NCBI RefSeq assembly: GCF_000179615.1
Contig: NZ_AEDD01000011.1
Coordinates: forward strand, 219,256 to 283,255
Direction: 5' to 3'
DNA: 64,000 bases
Origin: Paenibacillus curdlanolyticus YK9
GTDB taxonomy: Bacteria; Bacillota; Bacilli; Paenibacillales; Paenibacillaceae
The first letter of the stretch is position 1. The number at the start of each line of letters is the position of its first letter. Shown one piece after another: positions 42,520 to 51,431 of this stretch. The notes beneath the pieces were generated by a model that saw only the letters and a program-made list of their open reading frames with translations, made no database searches and was not told where the DNA came from. The position numbers and the translations under genes are program-made.

Positions 42520-44694
42520 CTATCCCCAAGCACCTAGCTCCAGCTCGAAATCGTTCGCAAAATCTGGACTGATCGGCGTGACGCGAACGTTTACGTTCGC
42601 ACGCCATACGTCGATCGGAATGTCGGGGGAAGCGCCCTCATAGACAAACTGCCCAGCAGTCAGCTGGTGCACCGGCTCCAGCTTAGACCGCCAGATGCCT
42701 GAGCGTCCGTCAGAGCCGACCGCTTCGACGCGAACGTCCTTGCTCCAGATCGCGCCGAGTGCGATTTCGGCACGGAAGATTGACTTCTGCCGTCCGTTGC
42801 TGCCGCCATCCGCATCCAGAAGCTCGACCTTCTTGACATGGACAGCCGACCAGTTATCTCGAATGAATTGCTTGTAGGCGCCAACTCTTGATGCAATTTC
42901 CAAGCCGTCTGCAGCGAACCTCCTGCCCCTAGCCATGGCGGGGACATAAATTTGATTCCAATAATCGCTTACCATGCGATGCGTGTTATAGACGGGCGTG
43001 AGGGAACAGATCGACTCTTTCATCATATTGACCCATTCGGTCGGGATCGCGGTGTCGCCGCGCTCATAGTAAAGCGGAATAATTTGTTCCTCTAGCAGCC
43101 GGTAGAGCATGTCGCTATCCTGCTGGGCTTGTTGATCAGGGTCGCCGCTTGTGTCGCCGTCTATGGCCCAGCCATTTCGCCCATTGTAGCCTTCAACCCA
43201 CCAGCCGTCGAGGACGCTGCAGTTGATGACGCCATTCATGGCGGCCTTTTGCCCGCTTGTACCGCTCGCCTCCATTGGCTTCACAGGCGTATTAAGCCAC
43301 ACGTCGACGCCTTGCACAAGCTTCTTCGCTTTATCCATCGCATAGTTCTCCACGATATGAACGCGACCCTTGAACCGCTCCTCTCGCGATAGCTCCACGA
43401 TTTTCCGGATCAGCTCTTTGCCGGGTTCATCCGCGGGATGCGCTTTACCGGCGAACACGAGGCAGACGGGGCGCTCCGGATCGCTTAGCAAACGCGCGAG
43501 CCGTTCCAAGTCGCTGAAGATGAGCAGCGCCCGCTTATAAGTTGCAAACCGTCTGGCGAAGCCGATGATTAAAGGGTTTTCGTCCGGCGAAGCAAGCGCA
43601 AGCCCTAACTGCTGAACCATCACCGATTTTGCCTGCTGATGCTCCTCCCACAGCTCATGGGCCGGAATGTCTCGAACAGCAGCCCATACTTGGGGCTCCT
43701 GTGTACGGAACGCCCAGTCTGGGACGAGATGCTTATCGTACAGCTTCTTTATGCCGTCCGCGAGCCAGGTTCCGACATGGACGCCGTTCGTGACGGAATC
43801 GACAGGAATGTCCGGTATCGGAATATGCGGCATCCACCGATGAAACAATTCCCGGGTTACTTCGCCATGCAGCTTGCTTACCCCGTTTACCTTCGATGAA
43901 GAGCTGACGGCAAGCCTCGTCATATTGAATACGCCATCCAACTCGCCGAGCGACAGAATTCGCGCTCTGTCCGCTCCCAACTGCCAATAATAACTGCCGA
44001 GATAATGGTCAATCATCCCGATGGAGAAGACGTCGTGCCCAGCGGGTACCGGCGTGTGCGTCGTGAACACCGTACTCGCCTTGACGGCTTCAAGCGCCGT
44101 CTCGAACGGCACGCCTTCGGCTGAAAGCATGCGGATACGCTCGAATGCGAGGAAAGCGGAGTGGCCTTCGTTCATATGCCAGACAGCTGGCTGAATGCCG
44201 AGCGCAGCAAGCAGCCGTGCGCCGCCGATGCCAAGCATGATCTCTTGGCTAATGCGGACATCGGGATGGCTCGGATAGAGGGTGTTGGTCAAATCTCGAT
44301 CCGCATCGCTATTCGCGTCAACATCCGTGCTAAGCAAGTACAGCGTAACGGAGCCTAATCGGATGCACCATGCGGTCGCGTGCACTTGTCTCCCCGCAAT
44401 CGTCACATCGATGATGATTGGCCGTTCTTCGGCATCCATGACGGGCTGCAAGGGGTAAATACTAGCCTTCCGATCGACATCGGGATAGTGCTGCTGCTGC
44501 CAGCCGCTCTCGTTAATTTGCTGTTGGAAATACCCTTTCTTATAAAATAGGCCTACGCCTGTAAGCGGAATGTTCAGGTCTGCGGCTGCCTTGATATGGT
44601 CGCCTGCTAATATGCCTAGGCCGCCGGAGTAAATGGGTAAAGACTCGTCAAGTCCGAATTCTGCTGAGAAATACGCCACCTCGCCATTTGGCAT
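42520..44694 (-). CDS. glgP: Alpha-glucan (glycogen/maltodextrin) phosphorylase
   Basis: A 724-residue GT35-type phosphorylase of the short alpha-glucan phosphorylase group. The N-terminus, EVAYFSAEFGLDESLPIYSG followed by GLGILAGDHIKAAADLNIPL, is the conserved start of the catalytic core; the DUF3417 extension of longer members is absent. NEGHSAFLAFERIR, FTTHTPVPAGHDVF, and the cofactor region KPMEASGTSGQKAAMNGVIN with the PLP Lys are present. It releases glucose-1-phosphate from alpha-1,4-glucans. The ATG has GAGGTGGG upstream. It stands alone, without other glg genes, and lies opposite to the IS element. Confidence 0.88.
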   Translation of the reverse strand: MPNGEVAYFSAEFGLDESLPIYSGGLGILAGDHIKAAADLNIPLTGVGLFYKKGYFQQQINESGWQQQHYPDVDRKASIYPLQPVMDAEERPIIIDVTIAGRQVHATAWCIRLGSVTLYLLSTDVDANSDADRDLTNTLYPSHPDVRISQEIMLGIGGARLLAALGIQPAVWHMNEGHSAFLAFERIRMLSAEGVPFETALEAVKASTVFTTHTPVPAGHDVFSIGMIDHYLGSYYWQLGADRARILSLGELDGVFNMTRLAVSSSSKVNGVSKLHGEVTRELFHRWMPHIPIPDIPVDSVTNGVHVGTWLADGIKKLYDKHLVPDWAFRTQEPQVWAAVRDIPAHELWEEHQQAKSVMVQQLGLALASPDENPLIIGFARRFATYKRALLIFSDLERLARLLSDPERPVCLVFAGKAHPADEPGKELIRKIVELSREERFKGRVHIVENYAMDKAKKLVQGVDVWLNTPVKPMEASGTSGQKAAMNGVINCSVLDGWWVEGYNGRNGWAIDGDTSGDPDQQAQQDSDMLYRLLEEQIIPLYYERGDTAIPTEWVNMMKESICSLTPVYNTHRMVSDYWNQIYVPAMARGRRFAADGLEIASRVGAYKQFIRDNWSAVHVKKVELLDADGGSNGRQKSIFRAEIALGAIWSKDVRVEAVGSDGRSGIWRSKLEPVHQLTAGQFVYEGASPDIPIDVWRANVNVRVTPISPDFANDFELELGAWG

Positions 44695-44875
44695 TTTCCC
44701 ACCTCATTTCGCAATAGTTGCGTTATGCCATGTAAGCGCCTGACTTGATGCCTCTATACTATATGCCGGGCTGCGATCCGCGTGCCTATGCCTTGTGTGA
44801 GCTTTCATGCGGATAGCAGGCCAAGGGGGGAATCGGCAGACGAGTGTTGTTTATCGAGCAACGGCGTAAAGAAGA

Positions 44876-44901
44876 AGAGCCAAGACGGGAGTCTTGGCTC
44901 T
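44876..44901 (-). terminator. Hairpin terminator after the secreted protein gene
   Basis: A perfect 11-bp stem, AGAGCCAAGAC / GTCTTGGCTCT, has loop GGGA. It lies 7 bases beyond the stop of the minus-strand gene that ends at 44908, and pyrimidine-rich sequence follows on that strand. Confidence 0.8.
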
Positions 44902-44907
44902 TTATTG

Positions 44908-46995
44908 TTAGCTGAAGGGGATGACGATTTTGGATTGGCTGCCTTGCGAGGATGTTGCGTCGGTACGCACTTCGGACGATCCGTTGCCGATTGCGCTCCA
45001 AATTTCTACTCTTACTTTGCCGTTGCTAAGGTTGGCGAACGAACCAGTCGAAGATTTCAAGCCTTTGGTTTGGTTGTAATCTTCAGATCCAGTAACGTCG
45101 TTCGTTGCAAAATAATTGTACGTTTCCAAGCGGTCATACGTGCCATCGCCTGTGAAGTCATAGGAGATGCGAACTTGAACGCCATTGCCTACCGATGATA
45201 ACGAGTCAACGAATAGGTTGAACGCTGTTGCTCCGCTATTATAAGTTCCCGTTAGGCCGGATGCTACATAAGTAGTCGGGGAATGAACATTGCCGTCCCA
45301 GTTCGCGCCGCCGCCGGAAACAATCGCGTCCGAGCTGGCATTGGAGCCTGCTGTCGCCGACAATGTACCTGTAACCGTCGAAGATGCGCCATCGCGAACA
45401 AATAACGTACTAGGCGTTGGCGTCGTAGTCGATCCCGAGTTTGTCGTTACTGTAATCGAGCTGCTGTTTGCGGATACATTACCCGCGGCATCTTTCGCGC
45501 GAACCGCATAAGTATATGCCGTGTTAGCGCTCAGGCCTGAATCTGTAAAGGTTGTTCCTGTTACTGTTGCGATCGTCGCTCCGCCTTTAATGACATCGTA
45601 TCCGGCAACGCCGACGTTATCGGTCGAAGCTGTCCAACTGAGGGAGATGGAGCTCGACGTTTTCGAAGGCGAGCTTACATTGGTCGGTACAGAAGGTGCT
45701 GTCGTATCGCTTCCGCCGCCGCCAGTTGTCAGATAAGAGCCAGTAAATGGATTAAATCGGTGAGCAGCGATAATGAGCCAACCCGTACTGGATACGCAGT
45801 TTTCCATTGCCATTCTCCAGTAGTTGTTGTTGGAGCCTTTCAAGGAATAAGGAACGCCGCCGAGCAGGGAGCCGCTCGTACCTTGTTTTTTCACAATCTC
45901 ATTGATGATGGAATCCGCTTTCGTTTGATTGCCTTGCATGTAGTAAGCGAGCGACATGAAAGCGGAGCCTTCGAACCACACATCCGCGCAACGGTTGCCG
46001 ATCGGATTGCCGTTCTGGTCGTTAGCTACTGCGCAATCGTATTGCCAGTCAAAATCGTATGCCGTTAATAAAGCGCCAGAGCCGTCGTAGGTTAACGATT
46101 GAACATATTTCGGGCTCTCCGTCGTTCCGGAGCCATTCGCATTCTCAATGTAGGAAAGCGAAGCTTGGTAATTTCTTGTACCCGACAAGCCCAGAGCGAG
46201 TACGCCCCAAGGGTTTACGTCCATTGGTACGGAAGGATCGATGAGGTTCGTGTTGTTTTTCCAGCCGCCTCTCCAGCGGTTGTTCGCGCTGTCCCACACG
46301 ACATTGTCCAAGAAGCTTTTCACGTTTGTCGCCGCATTGTTGTAAGTCGTTGTACGATCAGGGAATTTGCCTGCATAGTATTTCAAGATTTGGTACATAT
46401 CCTCGTTCTGCTCCGTGGAGGACCAAACTTCGTCGCTCCAAGCCCCGTTCAGATCCCAAGTCGTGCGTCCGCCGGAGATGCCGCCGTTCGATTTTTGGAA
46501 CGAAACCGCCCAATCGAGCGCTTTTTTCGCAGAAGCCTGGTAGGTTGTGCTGCCATACATTTTCTCGTATGTCATGTATGCCATAACCATCCATGCGACA
46601 GGACCAACATGTTTACGGATTTCTTCGCCGTAACCGTTCCACCAGTAGGAGTTAATCCATGATCCGTCTGGATCTTGAATGGCAACCATTTTGTTCAAAA
46701 CTTTCTCTGCCCGCGTACGATCGCCTTTCACCATAAACGCAATTGCGGCAACCGCTTGATCGTACGTATACACGATCTGGCGGCGATCCGTTGCATTCCA
46801 CCAATCATCGAAGCTATCCACCAAACCGTCCAAAGCAAAACCAGTCGTCAAATCCTGCTGAGCCTTCAGCCAAGTGTAGGCATTGTTAGATGCCGTCGCG
46901 TTGTCTGCTGCGCTTACACTTGCCGCAGGGAGGGCTTGCACAAGCAGCATTAAGCATAACAATACCGCCACAATTTTCCGTTTTACGTTGTTCAC
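44908..46995 (-). CDS. Secreted alpha/alpha-barrel carbohydrate-active protein with FN3 and C-terminal beta-sandwich module
   Basis: A 695-residue protein. The GTG at 46995 has AAGAGGAGA upstream; an in-frame TTG seven codons earlier overlaps that site. A Sec signal peptide (KRKIVAVLLCLMLLVQALPA, cleavage near ASVSA-AD) leads to a helical toroid of about 430 residues with repeated helix pairs and many aromatic/acidic residues (DSFDDWWNATDRRQIVYTYD, DPDGSWINSYWWNG, ADVWFEGSAFMSLAYYMQGN), like (alpha/alpha)6 glycosidases. One fibronectin type III domain follows (APSVPTNVSSPSKTSSSISL), then a module of about 150 residues (VRISYDFTGDGTYDRLETYN) resembling C-terminal glucan-binding modules such as CBM56. 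Secretion and carbohydrate action are well supported. The glycoside hydrolase family and substrate are not assigned. Confidence 0.7.
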   Translation of the reverse strand: MNNVKRKIVAVLLCLMLLVQALPAASVSAADNATASNNAYTWLKAQQDLTTGFALDGLVDSFDDWWNATDRRQIVYTYDQAVAAIAFMVKGDRTRAEKVLNKMVAIQDPDGSWINSYWWNGYGEEIRKHVGPVAWMVMAYMTYEKMYGSTTYQASAKKALDWAVSFQKSNGGISGGRTTWDLNGAWSDEVWSSTEQNEDMYQILKYYAGKFPDRTTTYNNAATNVKSFLDNVVWDSANNRWRGGWKNNTNLIDPSVPMDVNPWGVLALGLSGTRNYQASLSYIENANGSGTTESPKYVQSLTYDGSGALLTAYDFDWQYDCAVANDQNGNPIGNRCADVWFEGSAFMSLAYYMQGNQTKADSIINEIVKKQGTSGSLLGGVPYSLKGSNNNYWRMAMENCVSSTGWLIIAAHRFNPFTGSYLTTGGGGSDTTAPSVPTNVSSPSKTSSSISLSWTASTDNVGVAGYDVIKGGATIATVTGTTFTDSGLSANTAYTYAVRAKDAAGNVSANSSSITVTTNSGSTTTPTPSTLFVRDGASSTVTGTLSATAGSNASSDAIVSGGGANWDGNVHSPTTYVASGLTGTYNSGATAFNLFVDSLSSVGNGVQVRISYDFTGDGTYDRLETYNYFATNDVTGSEDYNQTKGLKSSTGSFANLSNGKVRVEIWSAIGNGSSEVRTDATSSQGSQSKIVIPFS

Positions 46996-47501
46996 TTTTT
47001 TAATTCTCCTCTTCAATTTGTCATTTATATCAAGCGAAAGCCTGAAGCATGACTTAAGGCTTCCGATGTGATACCGCAGGAATAGAGAGATGCTGTAGGT
47101 GTGGACAAGGATGTAGGTAAGGAAGAGAATCGAAATGCAGGGAGGTCGTAGGTGTGAGAGAAATGAAAGTTAACTAAATTTAACGAAAGTTTCGAAGTGT
47201 CTTGCAATCGTTATTCTAGAAATATTTTCGCTATTCTTGATGAAGGGGTCTAACTAGGTGAATTTTTCTGTGATATTTTTCATAAATCTTCGATTTGTTC
47301 TACTTTCCTAGGAAGATCTTTTCTAAAACTTTAGGAAACCGCTTACACCTGTTACTATAATTACGAAAATAAGTTTCGTAAAGAGTTATTTTGAAACTTA
47401 TTTTTTCGACAGCAAAAAAGCCTCCTGTTGGGCGTGTGATTACGCCTTTGCAGGGGGCTTTTCCCAATCCAATTAGGGGCATTCCTTTATCGGTTCGATA
47501 T
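46996..47501. other. Intergenic region upstream of the secreted protein gene
   Basis: About 500 bases: the 5' leader and presumed promoter of the minus-strand secreted protein gene, AT-rich sequence with no credible ORF around 47160-47400, and the bidirectional terminator at 47416-47462. No cre site was seen here. Confidence 0.5.
47416..47462. terminator. Bidirectional hairpin terminator
   Basis: AAAAGCCTCCTG / CAGGGGGCTTTT pairs over 12 bp (one G-T) around a loop with a smaller internal hairpin (GGGCG / CGCC). A-run and T-run on the two sides allow termination in both directions; it lies just after the csaA remnant on the minus strand. Confidence 0.75.
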
Positions 47502-47693
47502 TCAACGAACGGGCGTTCCATTCGGTACATCAGCATCCGGCGACAGAAGAACAACATCCCCTTCTGCAGGGACACCGCCGATGACGAGCACCTCGGATTT
47601 GAACCCGGCAATTCGTCTGGGTGGAAAATTGACCACTGCGGCCACTTGACGCCTAATAAGCTGCTCCGGCGAATATCGGCGCGTGATTTGTTC
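47502..47693 (-). pseudogene. csaA: Truncated csaA remnant (CsaA/tRNA-binding-domain chaperone)
   Basis: The minus strand encodes 63 residues: EQITRRYSPEQLIRRQVAAV, then VNFPPRRIAGFKSEVLVIGG and VPAEGDVVLLSPDADVPNGT, ending in a stop. This is the C-terminal half of CsaA, a secretion-related chaperone with a tRNA-binding OB fold of about 110 residues. The N-terminal half is missing: a TGA lies about 15 bases upstream in frame, and beyond it is the hairpin near 47755-47800. There is no start codon or ribosome binding site. It is a dead 3' fragment left by a deletion. Confidence 0.85.
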
Positions 47694-47750
47694 AACTATG
47701 CATCCTCGTCATGGAAGAGTCTGTTCATTCATTATACGAAATGAGGAACG

Positions 47751-47801
47751 AGAAAAGAGCACAGACTGCCGTTAGATAACGGGCCTGCGCTCTTTTCTTT
47801 G
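47751..47801. terminator. Bidirectional terminator downstream of asnA
   Basis: AGAAAAGAGCRCAG-type arms (left AGAAAAGAGCACAG, right CTGCGCTCTTTTCT) pair with one mismatch around an inner hairpin, CCGTTA/TAACGG. It lies 43 bases beyond the asnA stop. Confidence 0.7.
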
Positions 47802-47843
47802 AAGCATGGTTGAAACCGATTTCATATTCAGCATATAACGCTA

Positions 47844-48869
47844 TTAGAGCAGAGTAATGCCTAAACCTTTATATTCATTCACAATTCGTTCGGGCCAAAT
47901 CGAAGCTTGAACCTGACCGATATGCGCTTTTTCGAGCAGGAACATGCAAAGACGCGATTGGCCAATGCCGCCGCCAATTGTATAAGGCAGTTCGCCGGCC
48001 ATTAATGCGCGATGGAAGTCTAATTCCATCCGTTCCGAGCAACCCGCTAAACCTAATTGCAGCTCCAGGGAGGCTTCGTCGACACGGATGCCCATGGAAG
48101 ATAATTCGAATGCAGACTTCAAAACAGGGTTCCAAACCAGAATGTCGCCGTTAAGGCTCCAATCGTCATAGTCAGGGGAACGGCCATCATGTCGGATGCC
48201 GGATTTCAGCAATCCGCCTATTTGCATTACAAAGACTGCGCCGTATTGGCGAGCGGCCTCGTTCTCGCGTTCCTTCGGCGTCAAATTCGGATATTCGTCT
48301 TCCAATTGTTGCGAAGTAACGAATGTAATCGTTTCTGCCAGTTTGTTTGCAAAGCAAGCGTAGCGCTCGTTTAACTGTTTTTCGGTATTTTTAATCGCGT
48401 TGTAAATGGTTTCCACGGTTTGACGAAGCGTTCCGAGCGTACGTTCCTCGTGAGAGATGACACGCTCCCAATCCCACTGGTCGACATAAATGGAGTGATG
48501 GTTGCCCACAATCTCGTCGCGCCGAATAGCGTTCATCCGAGTGAATAAGCCTTCTCCATTCGAAAATCCGCTGCGCTGCAGCGCCATCCGCTTCCACTTG
48601 GCCAAAGAATGGACGATTTCAATGGATTGCTCGCCAATATCGCTGGCCGTAAAACGGACAGGCGTTTCGGAGCCGTTCAGATTATCGTTGACGCCGGTGC
48701 CGGAAAATACGATCAAAGGTGCTTCAATATAGGTTAGGTTTAACGCGGAGGATAGTTCTTTCTCGAAGGTTTGTTTCAATTGATGAATGGCGGAGTAAGT
48801 CTCTTTAACATTAAGCTTGTTAGCCGAATCTCGGAAATCGATTTCAGATAAGGAGACTGATGGATTCAT
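47844..48869 (-). CDS. asnA: Aspartate-ammonia ligase (asparagine synthetase A)
   Basis: A 341-residue class II tRNA-synthetase-like enzyme. LNLTYIEAPLIVFSGTGVND, ASDIGEQSIEIVHSLAKWKR, SIYVDQWDWERVISHEERT, LTPKERENEAARQYGAVFVM, and MAGELPYTIGGGIGQSRLCM with LLEKAHIGQVQASIWPE are diagnostic of AsnA. It makes asparagine from aspartate, ammonia and ATP in the cytoplasm. A consensus-like promoter lies 39 bases upstream. It is divergent from the mbtH gene of the NRPS cluster. It is probably housekeeping; supply of Asn to the NRPS is possible but not shown. Confidence 0.93.
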   Translation of the reverse strand: MNPSVSLSEIDFRDSANKLNVKETYSAIHQLKQTFEKELSSALNLTYIEAPLIVFSGTGVNDNLNGSETPVRFTASDIGEQSIEIVHSLAKWKRMALQRSGFSNGEGLFTRMNAIRRDEIVGNHHSIYVDQWDWERVISHEERTLGTLRQTVETIYNAIKNTEKQLNERYACFANKLAETITFVTSQQLEDEYPNLTPKERENEAARQYGAVFVMQIGGLLKSGIRHDGRSPDYDDWSLNGDILVWNPVLKSAFELSSMGIRVDEASLELQLGLAGCSERMELDFHRALMAGELPYTIGGGIGQSRLCMFLLEKAHIGQVQASIWPERIVNEYKGLGITLL

Positions 48870-48907
48870 AATCTACCTCTTTCCAGTATTTAGAATTTTA
48901 TACTATG

Positions 48908-48936
48908 ATTCTATCAGAATAGTGCTTCGATGTAAA
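48908..48936 (-). promoter_or_regulatory. Sigma-A promoter of asnA
   Basis: On the minus strand TTTACA is followed after 17 bp by TAGAAT (5 of 6 matches each), 39 bases before the asnA ATG. The short leader leaves no room for a T-box. Confidence 0.7.
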
Positions 48937-48992
48937 CTATTGTGACGTGTGAATTTTTTATCAATTTTTGTTGGTTTTGACGACAAGCTGGG

Positions 48993-49021
48993 TTGACGAC
49001 CGACCTGCATAGATTTACCAT
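48993..49021 (+). promoter_or_regulatory. Candidate promoter of mbtH
   Basis: TTGACG, a 17-bp spacer and TACCAT lie 77 bases before the mbtH start. The -10 is weak. Confidence 0.35.
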
Positions 49022-49097
49022 GAAGGCATAATATTAACTACACTTCATAGGAGCGCATAAACAGCAAACAATACATGATAGGCGAGGTGGCGAGTAT

Positions 49098-49331
49098 ATG
49101 AGAGATGACGAGTTGGATTGGGGAGATCGTGAAGTATACAAAGTAATTGTAAATCATGAAGAGCAATATTCGGTTTGGCCGGCTTTGCGTGAGAATGCTT
49201 TAGGGTGGAACGATGTTGGCAAAGTAGGAACCAAAGCCGAATGCCTTGAATACATTCAAGAGGTCTGGACAGATATGCGTCCGCTGAGCTTGCGGAAGAA
49301 GATGGAAGAGTTAGATAAGGATCGTGGATAG
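49098..49331 (+). CDS. mbtH: MbtH-like NRPS accessory protein
   Basis: A 77-residue protein with the full MbtH pattern: [40 protein letters not shown] and [14 protein letters not shown], including the conserved Trp residues and the NxExQxSxWP signature. MbtH proteins bind adenylation domains of NRPSs and raise their solubility and activity. GGCGAGGTGG precedes the ATG. It is the first gene of the NRPS cluster, 2.3 kb before the first adenylation domain and divergent from asnA. Confidence 0.92.
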   Translation: MRDDELDWGDREVYKVIVNHEEQYSVWPALRENALGWNDVGKVGTKAECLEYIQEVWTDMRPLSLRKKMEELDKDRG

Positions 49332-49527
49332 TAACCTTTCGAATCAGTGGAGGAGGTAGCTGAGAAAGCAGGCTGCCTTATTTGTGTTGATGGACAATGA
49401 TATTCCTTCCCTGCATGCAGCTTCTTTCATGATTTTGTACACCTTGTCAACGATTGCCTGAATAGTGTACCATTAATCTGCGCAATCGTTTGCATTCCAA
49501 ATTTATGAAAGAGGAGCATGGCGGAAC

Positions 49528-51084
49528 ATGATAATTAATCTCCCTTTTATTCAGCCAAACAAAGACAAATATTTGCTTGATCAAGTGAATTGTATCGAGA
49601 AGCCATTATCGATCGTCGCGGAGAGCAAGAGGAGCCAATTTTCGAACTACTATATCATGCTGATGAAATGTTTCTCGGCCTATCGAATTAAATCATTGAC
49701 GAGGGGATCGGGCGATCCACAAGAAATATACGAGAATACGACGGAGGTGATGAATCTTCTCGGTCTGAGAGTGAATCATTATCCTGTAAGCAAAAACATG
49801 CATGCTATTATTCGGGAACAAATTAGCCAGCAAAAGCCTGTGCTCGTATTTGGGAACCTGCGTATGCTCTATTATTCCCATCATTATAGAACGTCGGACT
49901 GGAATCATTTATTTTTAATTAAGGGATACAACGACGATACAGATGTCTACGCCATCATGGATAGTGCGCAAAAGAAGGATGAAGGCTACAAATTCGAAGA
50001 ATTCGTCATTACTTCCGAGCAAATCGACAATCTGGCTGCGTCCGCTCATGAGCGATTCAATAATGCGTGCTTCTTCTCAATCGAGCATACCGCACACGAG
50101 CCGGTGGAGTTCGAATTGCTGATTGCCTGCATCAAGGAGATTATAGAAGCGCCCCTACTCAATAATGAAATTGTTCAAATGGAGTTTCATCAGAAAAGCA
50201 GCGATATCGATCGTAAAAAAAATGAAGATATCGGAACACAGCTGCTCTGGTTGATTAAATCGAAAGAGGTTCTCTATAAGGAGTTAATCCAGCAATTAAG
50301 GAAGCTGCTTCAGCATGATGCGCTCATCCAGAACATGGAGGAAACAGCTGCACGGCTTATTCAAGAATGGAAAGCGGTTATTCCGCTTTATTTGAGAAGT
50401 ATGCTTAGAAAAAACATGACATTTGACGTAAGAAGTAGCTCGCTTAAAGCGCTGGAATCGGAGAAGCGTTTAAAAGCAATTCTTACTGAAATATTATCCA
50501 TTCTCAACGCCTATCAGGAAAGTCATAGCGATCAGAAGTCGAGCACACGGTGGTTTGAAGAAAATAATGAAGAAGGCATTATCACGATTGAGAATGAAAC
50601 GATACAGTTCAACTATGTTTCCGAAACGGAATATCATTACACGAATTGCCCGAAGGTCATGCTGCCCAAAAATACATTAGCGGCGCAGCGAAGTTTTGTT
50701 TATAAAGTAGATATTTCTATTCTTAATACACCGCACGTAAATGCTTATCAGGCGGGCATTGTGTTTCGAACGAGCTATGGAGAGACATTTATCTGGGGCA
50801 TTTTTAGTAATGAGAAGGTCGTATTGTCCAAGGCGGTCGATCCGATCTTCAGCGTGAACATGGCCGATGTGAAACGATTGCAGATTAGGCTGGAGCCGAA
50901 TGGCGAGTATGTATTCTCATATGGCGTTCATGAGGATGCCGTTATTGATGTGTTCCGGACGAGCGCACTCTTCACCATTTCTGAGATCGGGGTGGGAGGA
51001 CGGAATTGGTATTCGGTGGAATCGCTGAAACTAGCTTTTAAGCCCGAGATTGAAGTTAATGCAAGCGTTGAAGTGAATGCTTAA
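49528..51084 (+). CDS. BtrH/C39-like protein of the NRPS cluster, function unknown
   Basis: A 518-residue soluble protein with no signal peptide. The N-terminal 200 residues look like the BtrH N-terminal/papain-like C39 group: a Cys in LLDQVNCIEKPLSIVAES, a His in TSDWNHLFLIKGYNDDTDVY, and an Asp/Asn-type third residue in AIMDSAQ. In butirosin synthesis BtrH is an acyltransferase moving a side chain from a carrier protein to the antibiotic. The middle (about 200-350) is helical. The C-terminal 150 residues form a beta-rich module (VYKVDISILNTPHVNAYQAG, EIGVGGRNWYSVESLKLAFK). GAGGAG precedes the ATG. Its place between mbtH and the NRPS suggests a tailoring or transfer role. The catalytic assignment is tentative. 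Confidence 0.5.
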   Translation: MIINLPFIQPNKDKYLLDQVNCIEKPLSIVAESKRSQFSNYYIMLMKCFSAYRIKSLTRGSGDPQEIYENTTEVMNLLGLRVNHYPVSKNMHAIIREQISQQKPVLVFGNLRMLYYSHHYRTSDWNHLFLIKGYNDDTDVYAIMDSAQKKDEGYKFEEFVITSEQIDNLAASAHERFNNACFFSIEHTAHEPVEFELLIACIKEIIEAPLLNNEIVQMEFHQKSSDIDRKKNEDIGTQLLWLIKSKEVLYKELIQQLRKLLQHDALIQNMEETAARLIQEWKAVIPLYLRSMLRKNMTFDVRSSSLKALESEKRLKAILTEILSILNAYQESHSDQKSSTRWFEENNEEGIITIENETIQFNYVSETEYHYTNCPKVMLPKNTLAAQRSFVYKVDISILNTPHVNAYQAGIVFRTSYGETFIWGIFSNEKVVLSKAVDPIFSVNMADVKRLQIRLEPNGEYVFSYGVHEDAVIDVFRTSALFTISEIGVGGRNWYSVESLKLAFKPEIEVNASVEVNA

Positions 51085-51431
51085 AAAAATAGAGCCTTCC
51101 TTAGCCTACAAGCTGGCCCGGTCTGTACCGGAGCTGGCTTTTTGTGCTTGGTGAAGTTAGAAATCTTGTTATCAGCAGGCTAACATTACGACAATGGAAC
51201 GAACGGCTCGGACGAAAACGCTTTATTGTTGTAGAGCGTAATATTACACATATTCTCAGTAAGATGCGACTTGTCGACATTTACATTTCACATTACCATT
51301 GTTAATTATAGAAAACTCTTCCTGATTGCTCGTATGGAAGAGTAGAGGTTGAGGATTCATGAACAATTCGTAACCAAATGCGAAAAAATTGTTCAGAATT
51401 TTCAGAAATTAAATGGAAAAGAGGGAAAATC
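51085..51431. other. Intergenic region before the NRPS genes
   Basis: 347 bases: a terminator at 51110-51143, then AT-rich sequence with a presumed promoter, and an 8-bp inverted repeat ACTCTTCC (51315-51322) / GGAAGAGT (51336-51343) that could be an operator or leader hairpin about 90 bases before the NRPS start. The NRPS genes are therefore probably transcribed separately from mbtH and the BtrH-like gene. Confidence 0.5.
51110..51143 (+). terminator. Rho-independent terminator after the BtrH-like gene
   Basis: The stem AAGCTGGCCCGGT / ACCGG-A-GCTGGCTT (13 pairs including G-T, one bulged A) has a 4-base loop and is followed by TTTTT. Confidence 0.75.

Noticed and set aside
47300..47744. ORFs of 131 and 117 codons on either strand
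   Set aside because: The conserved protein signal in this stretch is in a third frame (the csaA remnant); these frames show no known features.
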